A stretch of 64,000 bases of DNA from Anaerosolibacter carboniphilus (GCF_014205875.1 NZ_JACHEN010000002.1:2485-66484); one strand, 5' to 3'. Positions 1 to 8,008 are shown, counted from the first letter of the stretch. Notes: generated from the sequence alone by a model not told the origin. Made by a program: numbers and translations.

Positions 1-120
1 TCCAGGGTTCTCTGTTCCAGGGTTCTCTGTTCCAGGGTTCTCTGTTCCAGGGTTCTCTGTTCCAGGGTTCTCTGTTCCAGGGTTCTCTGTTCCAGGGTTC
101 TCTGTTCCAGGCGTCTCTAC
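1..120. repeat. 15-bp tandem repeat encoding TENPG
   Basis: Seven identical copies of a 15-bp unit (minus strand ACAGAGAACCCTGGA) occupy 1-105. A diverged eighth copy at 106-120 encodes VETPG. The unit is a multiple of three and in frame with the minus-strand CDS, so copy-number change would alter the protein's length without a frameshift. The array continues beyond the window, so total copy number is unknown. Confidence 0.97.
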
Positions 121-1314
121 TCCAGAACCACCAGAGCCCCCAGAACTCTTGCTTGCCTGAATCTTCAAATGATCGATTTCACTTTCTAAATCTGCAACCT
201 TTTCTTTCAATTTCATATTTTCATTATTTAGGTCGTTTATTTTATTGTTTAAAAGCTCTATCTCTTTTGCTTGGGCTTCATTTTTCCCTTGCAATTCTTT
301 CATATCTGCCTTTAATTGCGCAACTTCTTGAAGTTTTTCATTCAATTGCACTACCAAATTTTCTACTACAGCATACACTTCCTTCAGATATTGAGAAGCT
401 CCAGGGATAATCATATCTAGAATATCTCTTTGTTCATCAGTGATAGATAGGGCTCCAATAGGCATTTCTACTCTTTCCCCTTGAATTTCTGCCTTAGCCT
501 CTTCCACCGATAACATTTCTTCCAAGATGTCAGTAGATCCTGCCACCATAGTTTTCTTTTGTATCAGACTTTGAGAAATTTTCAAGAATTCCTGTGTTTG
601 ACTAGCTGCTTGCCAATCTCTTTGGCTAGCTAAATATTTAATCAGGATCGTTATTTCATCGTTATACTCTTCAGGAAGAACTTGCGCTGCCTCGTTCATC
701 ATCCCTTGCATATCTGAAGATTGTGCGGTGGCACCTCTATCCATTTGGGAGTTTGTTCTCTGTATTTCCTCCATGAAGCGATCCATCAAATATTGCTTGG
801 TAAAGATAATATCTTGCCCTTCATCTATAAATCCATTGAGATATTTGATATATATTTTGCCTGTGATTGTATTTTCTCTGCTAAATAGTAAGTTCATAAA
901 TTGTGCCATGTTCAAATTGGGTTGGATGGAAATTTCGTTCAGGATGGGTTCCTCTACTTGAGTTCCATCTGAATTTGTTTTCCAATTTGATGCCAATCGT
1001 ATAGGATTGATATGCAGCACATAATTGGCAGCATCATTTTCTACAGAAAAATAAATTACAGGGTCATATCCCAATCCAGGCTGTTTCTTTAACAAAATAG
1101 CCGTTGAATTTCCGCCTACTTCTTTGATACTTCTTTCAGCCAAAATAGAATCTGTATTAACAGCCCTTACCTCTCCTTCAGCAGTAAATTTGTTACTGAG
1201 CCAGGAGTAGGTATCCATGGTCCCCATGAGTGCCATACTCATCAAGAGTCCTGATAACAGGCAGCACATCACCCGGAATGCAAGGAATTTAATGCTATTC
1301 TTTTCTCTGCTCAC
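1..1314 (-). CDS. Secreted repeat protein with C-terminal TENPG pentapeptide repeats (partial, 3' end off window)
   Basis: An open frame of 438 codons runs from a GTG at 1312-1314 to the window edge without a stop. The GTG is preceded by GAGGAGG at good spacing. The N-terminus has basic residues, a hydrophobic stretch of about 22 residues (FRVMCCLLSGLLMSMALMG) and then TYSWLS, resembling a SipW-dependent signal. The middle has no domain I recognise. It is followed by a heptad-like coiled coil (roughly residues 325-385, rich in KEL/NEK/LE), a Ser/Gly hinge, and TENPG pentapeptides that reach the edge. It is the last visible gene of the sipW operon, 27 bp after the SLH gene, so it is probably an exported matrix or adhesin component. 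Function is inferred from context only. Confidence 0.8.
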   Translation of the reverse strand, partial: MSREKNSIKFLAFRVMCCLLSGLLMSMALMGTMDTYSWLSNKFTAEGEVRAVNTDSILAERSIKEVGGNSTAILLKKQPGLGYDPVIYFSVENDAANYVLHINPIRLASNWKTNSDGTQVEEPILNEISIQPNLNMAQFMNLLFSRENTITGKIYIKYLNGFIDEGQDIIFTKQYLMDRFMEEIQRTNSQMDRGATAQSSDMQGMMNEAAQVLPEEYNDEITILIKYLASQRDWQAASQTQEFLKISQSLIQKKTMVAGSTDILEEMLSVEEAKAEIQGERVEMPIGALSITDEQRDILDMIIPGASQYLKEVYAVVENLVVQLNEKLQEVAQLKADMKELQGKNEAQAKEIELLNNKINDLNNENMKLKEKVADLESEIDHLKIQASKSSGGSGGSGVETPGTENPGTENPGTENPGTENPGTENPGTENPGTENPG

Positions 1315-1341
1315 GTTTTCACCTCCTCATCACAAAACGTT

Positions 1342-2541
1342 CTATTCATTGCTTGTATGCTGGGTATGATATCCCAAAAGCTTGCAGATCATAACAAATG
1401 CCTCTGCCCTGGTGATGTCATCCTGTGGCTTGAAGGTATTGTCAGGATATCCTACAATGATTTCATTACTTACACCACTTTGTATATACTCTAATGCCCA
1501 ATCAGATATTGTATCCTTATCGGTAAACGCTAAGATATTTTCTGCATTTCCTTTCTTCTCAAATGCTCGCATGAGCACAGTGGCCATTTCTTCTCTAGAG
1601 ATGTTCTGACCAGGTTTAAATATTCTCCCTGGATAGCCTTTAAATATGTCGCTTTCTGTGGTAGCAATAATATAACCCCTTGCCCATTTTGGTATTGGGT
1701 CAATGTAGCCCGAGAAGAAATTATCTTGCTCCTGTAGTTGAAGGGCTTTTCCTATGAGCACCGCTGTCTCTGCCCTGGTAATTTTGTTATCCGGCTGAAT
1801 GCTACCATCGGGATAACCCGTAACAATCCCATGCTCTACCAATGTCACAATGCAATCATGGGCCCAGTGGGCTCCGATATCTGGAATAATTACCTCAGGC
1901 TCTTCTACCAGCGGTTCCTTATCTTCTCGATCCCTATCTCTGTCATCTCCGTCATCATCATCATCGGGGTCCAAACTTTCTACCCCTACTGTAAAATCAA
2001 TTTTCCCGTTAATGCCCGCGATATTAATTTGGGCTTCTTCATCCATCCATACTTCATAAACTAAATCTAAATCTTTCCCATTTGCCATATCAATAGTACA
2101 AGGCGCACCCTCCTTAAAACCGCGGAAATCTCCATCATATATGGAACCTTCCATAATTTTGGCAAAAGGACTTTTATAATCTACTTTTATTTTCATATAC
2201 TTCATATAATCTAGCGCGTTTTGAGAATTAATTCCTATCGTCTCATTCCCCTTCTCCAGTGCAATATCCATCCCCAGTTTATTCAGGGTTACTTTTCTCC
2301 CATACTGATTTGAAATTCTCAAAACACTGTTTTTGGACGGTCCCCCCGGATACCACGGTCCTACACCATTGGACCCGTCACTCTGAAAGATCGGCGCTAC
2401 CGTCGTCGCACCGCCTTCTTGAACAACAATAGTAGGTACATTATCATCGGCAAATATCTGGCTAGCAACCATCATACCCATGGAAAGACAAATGACTGCG
2501 GTTAAAAGCAAAAGCCCATAATACCTAAACCGTCTATACAT
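1342..2541 (-). CDS. SLH-domain surface protein of the sipW operon
   Basis: 399 aa. A signal peptide (RRFRYYGLLLLTAVICL..., cleavage probably near residue 31) is followed by an unassigned extracellular domain (about 35-190), an Asp/Arg-rich acidic linker (about 190-220) and three SLH modules (about 221-270, 285-330 and 340-390) with the usual ITRAE/ISREE motifs. SLH triplets bind pyruvylated secondary cell-wall polymer, so this protein is probably anchored at the wall. The ATG has a strong AAAGGAGGTG ribosome binding site. Between the TasA-like gene and the repeat protein, it could be the wall anchor of a surface fibre; that role is inferred. Confidence 0.88.
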   Translation of the reverse strand: MYRRFRYYGLLLLTAVICLSMGMMVASQIFADDNVPTIVVQEGGATTVAPIFQSDGSNGVGPWYPGGPSKNSVLRISNQYGRKVTLNKLGMDIALEKGNETIGINSQNALDYMKYMKIKVDYKSPFAKIMEGSIYDGDFRGFKEGAPCTIDMANGKDLDLVYEVWMDEEAQINIAGINGKIDFTVGVESLDPDDDDDGDDRDRDREDKEPLVEEPEVIIPDIGAHWAHDCIVTLVEHGIVTGYPDGSIQPDNKITRAETAVLIGKALQLQEQDNFFSGYIDPIPKWARGYIIATTESDIFKGYPGRIFKPGQNISREEMATVLMRAFEKKGNAENILAFTDKDTISDWALEYIQSGVSNEIIVGYPDNTFKPQDDITRAEAFVMICKLLGYHTQHTSNE

Positions 2542-2557
2542 TTTTTCACCTCCTTTA

Positions 2558-2643
2558 CCACCTAAATAGAATTAATGATTTAATAAACTTAAATTTTTAA
2601 GTCCATTTAGGTGGAATAGGGGCAGGCTCCCGCCTGCCCCTAT
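2558..2643 (-). other. Two stacked hairpins between tasA-like and SLH genes
   Basis: A GC-rich hairpin (2617-2627 pairing 2632-2643, 11-bp stem, 4-nt loop) lies just after the TasA-like stop codon. A second inverted repeat (2558-2567 with 2605-2614, CCACCTAAAT arms) lies before the SLH gene. Neither has a run of U after it on the minus strand. They look more like RNA processing or stabilising elements that set the ratio of the two products than like a full terminator. Confidence 0.55.
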
Positions 2644-2659
2644 GGTTGTTATTGGATTT

Positions 2660-3535
2660 CTATTGTGGAATTTCTGGTTGAATCGGTGTAAGCGTTATTG
2701 TGACCTTATACTTAAATATGCTACCAAATTGTTTTTCGAATTCAAACGGCTCGCTTGATACTTGCTTGTATGAGCCATTGTAGCTTGACTGGGTAACTAC
2801 AAGATCAGTACCATTCCAAGTAACTTTTCCAAAGCCACTAATTATATGAGTAAATGGTTTTAAATTTCCTTCATCATCAAGGACGCTCTCGATTTTGCCT
2901 ATTTTTGTAGATTGTCCTGGTATTTTCACACTATAGTTCACATCAACAGGTTTTGGATCTTCTGGGTCTTCAGGGTCTTCAGGGTCTTCAGGATCTTCTA
3001 CTGGAGTTGTATAGGTAGTTCCTTGAACTTGACGGGCTTCTACATTTACTGTCACTTTTCCTTCCTTGTTTTGGAAATCATTATCTACTACCCCGCTATT
3101 CTCCCAAGGCCAACTATACTCTATCGTAAAGCTATCAGTCCCTTGATTTCTACCAGAGGTATCAAACTGTGTTTCTGCTCCTAATGCAACTTCTTCCTCA
3201 GTTCCATTATAAGTTACAAAGAAATCAATAGGTCCTCCCTCTGTTGGGAATAAATCGCCTTCACCTGCAATCGTTACATAATACTCCACATCTACTTCTG
3301 TATTGTTCTTAGCAATATCAAAACTAAAATCATGGCTATCGCCAGGTGCTATAGGATTTATATCAAAAATTATCTGCTCATGCAAATCTCCATCATCACT
3401 TACTTCCCACTTAGCCGCTCTAATCTCATTCTCTGCACTCGTGAATGTTTGTGTGTAGTAAGCCAAAGTTCCCATACCTGCTGCAAATGCCAATAAACCA
3501 ATCAATAAAAAACTCAATAAAACCCGTTTACTCAT
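2660..3535 (-). CDS. TasA/camelysin-like SipW-dependent matrix protein
   Basis: 291 aa from the ATG at 3535, which has GAGGAGGAG 9 nt upstream; a TTG 18 nt further out would be too close to that site. The N-terminus (SKRVLLSFLLIGLLAFAAGMGTLAYYT) is a SipW-type signal followed by a TasA/CalY-like beta domain (about 28-180, with the NKNTEV-like DIAKNNTEVDVEYYV segment). Then come an EDP tandem linker (about 188-200) and an unassigned C-terminal domain. TasA-family proteins form extracellular fibres of the biofilm matrix or act as camelysin-like surface proteins. It lies directly downstream of the SipW-like peptidase, as in Bacillus tasA operons. Fibre formation is inferred. Confidence 0.83.
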   Translation of the reverse strand: MSKRVLLSFLLIGLLAFAAGMGTLAYYTQTFTSAENEIRAAKWEVSDDGDLHEQIIFDINPIAPGDSHDFSFDIAKNNTEVDVEYYVTIAGEGDLFPTEGGPIDFFVTYNGTEEEVALGAETQFDTSGRNQGTDSFTIEYSWPWENSGVVDNDFQNKEGKVTVNVEARQVQGTTYTTPVEDPEDPEDPEDPEDPKPVDVNYSVKIPGQSTKIGKIESVLDDEGNLKPFTHIISGFGKVTWNGTDLVVTQSSYNGSYKQVSSEPFEFEKQFGSIFKYKVTITLTPIQPEIPQ

Positions 3536-3599
3536 TAACAAACTCCTCCTCAAATCTTTTCTTCTCTTTCTTTTTGTGTTAAGATTTCATTAATAGATA

Positions 3600-3660
3600 T
3601 TAAAAGAACTCTTTTTCTATAGGTTATCTTGGCAGAGATAACCTATTTTTCTTTTCTCTT
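3600..3660 (+). other. Inverted repeat between sipW and tasA-like genes, plus-strand U-tract
   Basis: A 13-bp hairpin (AATAGGTTATCTC arms, about 3618-3649) is followed on the plus strand by TTTTTCTTTTCTC, which makes it a terminator for plus-strand transcription. On the minus strand (the operon strand) it lacks a U-tract, so it should not stop the operon. It may block antisense transcription or protect the downstream mRNA. Confidence 0.5.
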
Positions 3661-3743
3661 TTTTGGCCCTCACCTCCATGTTTTTTCTTTGATCTGCTAT
3701 AGCTTTGCAAGCTTACAATCATTAGTTCGTCTATGTATCCAAG

Positions 3744-4313
3744 CTAGACTCCCATCGGATCTTTAGGCTGAGAGCTGTCTTTTTTACCTTTACTCAGTTC
3801 TGTCCATATGGTTTTTAGCTCTAAGGCAATTAATAGGAAAATGGGTACCAGCACAAAGAGAATAAATCCTTTCCCTGTCTTAGCAAAGTCTGCGATTGCA
3901 CCACCTTTTGGAATGTTAAAAGCCAGTGCCCCCACCAAACGTTCCTTAGGTACAAGATCCTGATCTTCGGTATTGTTGGCATCTCCTTTCGTTCGAAAGC
4001 TTAGCCCTCCTGCCTCATCAATAACTGCCACTACCCTATGGGTAACCAACGTATCTTGATCTATACGATATGTGATGATGTCTCCAGCTTTTACATCATT
4101 AGGGTCTTTTTCCCTTATGACAATCATGTCTCCAGGATCAAGTATAGGCTGCATACTTCCCGTTAATACGGTCAGCGGTTTATATCCCATGATTGAAGGT
4201 ACATTGTTGGGATTCTTTTTTGCATGAAACATGGCAAATATGGAAAAAGTAATAAATATTACCAGTAATACCGTTAATATATTTCCTCCCCATCTTAATA
4301 CACTTCTTATCAT
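3744..4313 (-). CDS. sipW: Signal peptidase I, SipW (ER-type) family
   Basis: 189 aa. The N-terminal membrane segment (about 10-30) is followed by the catalytic serine in TGSMQP (Ser53) and a histidine in THRVV (His92). This replaces the lysine of ordinary bacterial signal peptidases and marks the Ser-His ER/SipW type. The conserved TKGDAN box follows near 108-113, and a C-terminal membrane segment (about 150-168) leads into a charged tail. SipW enzymes process TasA-like substrates with special signal peptides, and two or three such candidates follow in this operon. The ATG has GGGGGAT upstream. The leader holds a c-di-GMP-II riboswitch. Confidence 0.92.
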   Translation of the reverse strand: MIRSVLRWGGNILTVLLVIFITFSIFAMFHAKKNPNNVPSIMGYKPLTVLTGSMQPILDPGDMIVIREKDPNDVKAGDIITYRIDQDTLVTHRVVAVIDEAGGLSFRTKGDANNTEDQDLVPKERLVGALAFNIPKGGAIADFAKTGKGFILFVLVPIFLLIALELKTIWTELSKGKKDSSQPKDPMGV

Positions 4314-4453
4314 CTGTTCATCCCCCTATACCAAAGTCTTTAACCTATCTAAATTATTTACTTTGCTTTTCCTAAATATACATGATGAGCCACCATATTC
4401 CATGTATAATTCTATGACCCTTTACTTTTTCTTATTCTAAAAACAAAATAAAA

Positions 4454-4497
4454 AACCGAGCCTCTTTACTTGAAAATTTCAAGCATAAGGATCGGTT
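4454..4497 (-). terminator. Riboswitch-controlled terminator in sipW leader
   Basis: On the minus strand AACCGATCCTT pairs with AAGAGG/TCGGTT around an inner CTTGAAA/TTTCAAG stem, followed by TTTTTTATTTTG. The 5' arm of the hairpin is the same sequence as the 3' end of the c-di-GMP-II aptamer, so the two structures exclude each other. Confidence 0.85.
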
Positions 4498-4563
4498 GCA
4501 CTACTCACTCCATACATTCCAAGTGCCCATTTTGCGGAATGTACTTCCCAGTTTCCCTTACAA
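4484..4563 (-). promoter_or_regulatory. c-di-GMP-II riboswitch
   Basis: Read on the minus strand, the segment has the hallmark blocks of the c-di-GMP-II aptamer: GTAAGGGAAACT, then TGGGCACTTGG, then GAGTGAGTAGTGCAACCGA, closed by a TAAGG/CCTTA P1 stem. This matches the well-studied Clostridium aptamer (GGAAA, GGGCACUUG, AGUAGUGCAACCGA). Ligand binding should hold AACCGATCCTTA in the aptamer and so prevent the downstream terminator, predicting an ON switch for the sipW operon. A TATAAT at 4578-4583 could be its -10; I see no convincing -35. Confidence 0.9.
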
Positions 4564-4703
4564 TTTCTTACAGATTTATTATAAACAGGCTTCCAGGAAA
4601 AAAAAGTAAATTTTCGCTGTCGTTTACAATTATTTTCTGTCAAAAACTTTGTTATTTCTTCAACAATCGCCATAATTGTTAAATAAATTATTATTTAACA
4701 AAT

Positions 4704-4723
4704 AAAAAGCGGGCAAATTGCCC
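4704..4723 (-). terminator. Terminator of the transglutaminase-like gene
   Basis: GGGCAATTTGCCC followed by GCTTTTTATTTG on the minus strand, starting 7 nt after the stop codon. Confidence 0.8.
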
Positions 4724-4729
4724 ACCAGC

Positions 4730-5578
4730 TTAATATTCTTCGGTTTTTGTATGGCTTGTATAAAAATCGACATTGTCGAAAAAATCTTTTCCCGTTGTAT
4801 TGCCAAAGGTAGTATCCACAGGAATCCATTGACCTTTCTCTGGTATAAATATCTCGTTCCATGCGTGAAGTCCCTTGAAGCTGCCAAGTTTTCCTTCTCC
4901 CTTCACTACTTTTGTCTGGATCCCTACTGCCCTGCTTAAAGCTGCTGTCAATGTGGCATAATCATAGCAAACGCCTTTTTTTGTGGTATATGTATAGACA
5001 GCACCATAATTGTTGTCATAATCATTATTTTGATGCTTGTTGTACTTTTCATAATCGTAAGTTATATTCTCTACCACCCATCGATAAATGGCTTTTGCTT
5101 TATCTAATTCCGTATCATTGACATTTGTAATTTCCTTCGCTAACTTGATAATTTCTTCATCATCGCTCTCCACATGCTTCGTAGGAGAGAGATATTTATT
5201 GATTGCCGTCTTGTTTTCAATATTCAGTGTGGGGCCATAGCTATATTTTCGATCCTCCTCATGGATCATGATAGAGATGGAATAATCTCCCGTCCCTTGG
5301 GTAAGCCAGATATTTTCTTGAAATTTTCCATTCTTTACGTTTACATCCAACCAAGTGCTTGTGCTATCCTTTTTCACAAGGAGCTTAATCTTTTCTTTTT
5401 GAGTTTTTCCCTCCAGGCTTACACTGCCTTCTACCTGACGGGAGTCCAATTTTACCACCGAGACTCCGTTTTTGGTAATGTAATTTGTCTCTTCTGCATA
5501 GACCGCTTGTCCCATCATCATTATGAATGTAAAGGTTGTCCACAATAGCAATACATTAAAAAACAATTTACTCTTCAT
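4730..5578 (-). CDS. Secreted transglutaminase-like (papain-fold) enzyme under c-di-GMP-I control
   Basis: 282 aa from the ATG at 5578, preceded by GGGGGAT. The longer in-frame extension to 5686 only translates the riboswitch and is rejected. A signal peptide (about 1-28, ending AVYA) precedes a beta-rich region (about 30-125) and a transglutaminase-like core with Cys204 (KKGVCYDYA), His238 (GLHAWNEI) and Asp255 (PVDTTFG), the complete triad. Such secreted proteins act as cysteine proteases, amidases or cross-linkers of wall or protein substrates; substrate is unknown here. It is adjacent to the TasA/SLH operon and separated from it by a terminator and the operon's own leader, so it is an independent unit. 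Confidence 0.87.
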   Translation of the reverse strand: MKSKLFFNVLLLWTTFTFIMMMGQAVYAEETNYITKNGVSVVKLDSRQVEGSVSLEGKTQKEKIKLLVKKDSTSTWLDVNVKNGKFQENIWLTQGTGDYSISIMIHEEDRKYSYGPTLNIENKTAINKYLSPTKHVESDDEEIIKLAKEITNVNDTELDKAKAIYRWVVENITYDYEKYNKHQNNDYDNNYGAVYTYTTKKGVCYDYATLTAALSRAVGIQTKVVKGEGKLGSFKGLHAWNEIFIPEKGQWIPVDTTFGNTTGKDFFDNVDFYTSHTKTEEY

Positions 5579-5589
5579 GGTTGATCCCC

Positions 5590-5683
5590 CTTTTTCGGTA
5601 GTCCGGCTGTCATCATGATTTCTCACCTTAGACCCGCTGACTTTGCGTCCCCGATTTTCATCGGGTTTGCCATTATCGAAAGG
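5590..5683 (-). promoter_or_regulatory. c-di-GMP-I (GEMM) riboswitch, proximal copy
   Basis: The minus strand shows the GEMM-I blocks in order: GATAATGGCAAACC, a stem with GAAA tetraloop, GGGACGCAAAG, GGGTCTAAGG (tetraloop receptor) and GACAGCCGGACTACC. The P1 3' strand runs into AAAAAGGGGGAT, the ribosome binding site, only about 12 nt from the ATG. There is no room for a terminator, so control is probably at translation: P1 (CCUUU with AAAGG) would mask part of the Shine-Dalgarno sequence when ligand is bound. Confidence 0.93.
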
Positions 5684-5707
5684 CACTGCTTATCTATCCG
5701 TATAAAA

Positions 5708-5742
5708 TAAATAATCCCTATTTAGCGATTGCCAAATAGGGA
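5708..5742 (-). terminator. Terminator between the tandem riboswitches
   Basis: ATCCCTATTT pairs with AAATAGGGAT around a loop GGCAATCGCT, followed by TATTTATTTTAT on the minus strand. The loop and upper 5' arm (UUUGGCAAUC) can instead pair over 10 bp, with two G-U pairs, with GGUUGCCGAA at the 3' end of the distal aptamer. That gives a ready antiterminator. Confidence 0.8.
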
Positions 5743-5777
5743 TAAATAGTTGATGTACAAGCTATGACTCTATTTCT

Positions 5778-5872
5778 ACACCTTCGGCAACCCGGCTGCC
5801 ATTGTCTATAAGACCTTAGGCCCGCAGCTTTGCGTCTCCATCTTTCGATGGGTTTGCTATTATCGGTATGTA
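5778..5872 (-). promoter_or_regulatory. c-di-GMP-I (GEMM) riboswitch, distal copy
   Basis: The minus strand contains GATAATAGCAAACC, a GAAA-capped stem, GAGACGCAAAG, GGGCCTAAGG and ATGGCAGCCGGGTTGCC, a near-consensus GEMM-I aptamer. It precedes the terminator at 5708-5742 by about 35 nt. Ligand binding should sequester GGUUGCCGAA in the aptamer, free the terminator and switch transcription off. A TACAAT near 5890 could be the -10. Confidence 0.94.
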
Positions 5873-5977
5873 CGGTTGTAACCATATTGTACCACAAACT
5901 TATAGAATTTTCCATAAATTTATAGTATTTCCATTTCTTTTTTATAGTATACCTTTTCCTACATGCATTATCTATGA

Positions 5978-8008
5978 TCAAGAGTAGATATCGGAAAACT
6001 CCACACTAATTCTTTCGATGGTACTCTGGCGCATGCTTCCCTCTCTTAGCGGTCCCTCCTCTTCTCCTAGAATGTTTATCGGAAACTCCATGATAAATCG
6101 ACTCCCCTTTCCTTCTTCACTTTCCAGCATAATCCGTCCTCCCTGCATCTCCACCAGGGATTTTACTAAGGAAAGCCCTATACCACTGCCCTCATGCTTA
6201 CGCGTAAGGGATTTATCTACCTGGCGAAATCTCTCGAAGATTATTTTCTGCTTATCCAGAGGAATTCCGATGCCTGAATCTGCTATGCTAATCTGTACCC
6301 AGTCTCCTTGATCATGAATATTCACCTTGATTTCTCCCTGGGGTTTTGTAAATTTAACAGCGTTGGACAAAATATTCAGGATAATTCTTTCCATACTGTC
6401 AGGATCGCAAGCCATTCTTTTTTCCTCCACATCGGTATCGAAGGTCAGAGTAATCCCTTTATTTTCAATATATTCAGCTACTGACAAAGCGATATTTTCT
6501 ATGAGATTTACAATATTATGGTTTTCCAGATGGATTTTAAAATAGCCCGAGTCAATTTTTGTAATATCGATAAGGTTGTTCACCAATCGCAACAATCTGT
6601 TCCCATTTTGCTTCATAACATGTAAGTATCTGTGATATTTTTCTCTCTTATCTTCATCTATACATTGCTCTCCCATTACCTGTAGCAGTTGTTGCGTGCC
6701 TAATATTACATTCAATGGGGTACGCAGCTCATGGGATATGTTGGCAAAAAACTCCGTCTTCACAATATCATATTCAATCGCCTCACTAAGCAACTTTGTA
6801 TTCTCCTCTACATTTTTCTGCAATGCTTCTGCTTGCTTTCTTTCGCTGATATCCCTCACAAAGGTGAGGAACATATGCTTATCCCTGTAGGGCACAGTGG
6901 TTATGGCCACCTCTACATCCACCATGCTGCCATCTACCCGTCGGAGTTTTCTTTCCCTCAAAGGTAAAAATCCATCTCGATGATTCAAAAGTACAGTGCT
7001 TTCCTTGATTATTTCTTGATCTCCTTCTTCAATAGGCGCAAAAATATTTCCTACCAATACCTCATCGACGGACTTAGCCCCCAGCAATCTTACAGCTTGT
7101 TGATTTACAAAGTCCAATCTATTTTTATCATGAATGAAAATTGCAATGGGGGAAAGATCTATCACTAGTTTATATCGTTCTTCACTTTCCCTCAAAGCTT
7201 GTTCTGCCTCTCTTAGATCTGTAATATCCTTTACATAGCCCAGATATCCTTTCGGGTCTCCATTTTCACCTGTAATCAGCGATGCATTTAGATATACCCA
7301 TTTGATCTCTCCATGCTTGCAAATGTATCTTTTCTCTAACTCAAAAGATTTCATCTGCCCTTCCAGAGCTTGTTTAAACAATATAGCTTCTTTATGCAGA
7401 TCATCAGGATGGGTAATATCTTTAAAATTCATCGTGTACAGTTCCTTTTCTGTATACCCTACGAGATTACAAAAGGCAGGCTGTACTTTTACTATTTTTC
7501 CATCTAATTTACTTTGTGTTGCCATCATCAACGCATGCTGCTCTGCACGGTCTAGGTCGGCTTGCATTGCCTTTAATGCTTTGTATTTTGTTCCAAAGAA
7601 ATGGTGAAATATCCCTACGGAACAAGCTACTCCATGTAGGATAAACTGATTAATTATTGGAGATACCTGGGAATCTTTCCCTAAAGCCTCTGCTGCTCCA
7701 AAGTCCAATAAGAAGGAATAGACTAGGCTTAACCCTGCATTTAAACCTCCTATCAATAAACCCCCTGTATAAAAAGCATATATGATCAATAATGTCAGCA
7801 CCCCTGTAATATCAATCCTTACATGGACTTTAAAATAGATGAACTGGGTCAGCATCATTGCAGCTATAGTAAGCATAGGTCCACTGGCACATCTTAACAT
7901 CTTCCAAATAAAACCATAATTACCATTCTCTCTTTTATTCTTTTTTGCTATAAGCCGATGCCTTGATGTCTTCTTCAATTTGAGCATGTAGTTTAGCCAC
8001 CACCCCAT
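5978..8008 (-). CDS. Membrane PAS-PAS sensor histidine kinase
   Basis: 676 aa from the first ATG. A second ATG at 7987 has GGTGG at better spacing and would give 669 aa. Three or four membrane segments (about 40-140) precede two PAS domains with PAC motifs (about 155-275 and 280-395), a HisKA domain with phospho-acceptor His426 (FFANISHELRTP) and an HATPase_c domain (N box NILSNAVKFT, G boxes DSGIGIP and GSGIGLSLV). No response regulator is adjacent, so the partner is unknown. Its stop lies about 100 bp before the distal c-di-GMP-I riboswitch on the same strand. It has no GGDEF or EAL domain, so a direct c-di-GMP role is not indicated. Confidence 0.9.
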   Translation of the reverse strand: MGWWLNYMLKLKKTSRHRLIAKKNKRENGNYGFIWKMLRCASGPMLTIAAMMLTQFIYFKVHVRIDITGVLTLLIIYAFYTGGLLIGGLNAGLSLVYSFLLDFGAAEALGKDSQVSPIINQFILHGVACSVGIFHHFFGTKYKALKAMQADLDRAEQHALMMATQSKLDGKIVKVQPAFCNLVGYTEKELYTMNFKDITHPDDLHKEAILFKQALEGQMKSFELEKRYICKHGEIKWVYLNASLITGENGDPKGYLGYVKDITDLREAEQALRESEERYKLVIDLSPIAIFIHDKNRLDFVNQQAVRLLGAKSVDEVLVGNIFAPIEEGDQEIIKESTVLLNHRDGFLPLRERKLRRVDGSMVDVEVAITTVPYRDKHMFLTFVRDISERKQAEALQKNVEENTKLLSEAIEYDIVKTEFFANISHELRTPLNVILGTQQLLQVMGEQCIDEDKREKYHRYLHVMKQNGNRLLRLVNNLIDITKIDSGYFKIHLENHNIVNLIENIALSVAEYIENKGITLTFDTDVEEKRMACDPDSMERIILNILSNAVKFTKPQGEIKVNIHDQGDWVQISIADSGIGIPLDKQKIIFERFRQVDKSLTRKHEGSGIGLSLVKSLVEMQGGRIMLESEEGKGSRFIMEFPINILGEEEGPLREGSMRQSTIERISVEFSDIYS

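Noticed and set aside
1..120. CRISPR-like or satellite array
   Set aside because: The units are 15 bp without spacers and are in frame with a minus-strand CDS, so it is coding.
4479..4673. 64-aa minus-strand ORF
   Set aside because: It covers the c-di-GMP-II aptamer and terminator; no ribosome binding site and no protein family.
5579..5686. 36-residue N-terminal extension of the transglutaminase-like protein
   Set aside because: It is the translated proximal riboswitch; the signal peptide starts at the ATG at 5578, which has the ribosome binding site.
5718..5981. 87-aa minus-strand ORF
   Set aside because: It lies over the distal riboswitch and inter-riboswitch terminator.
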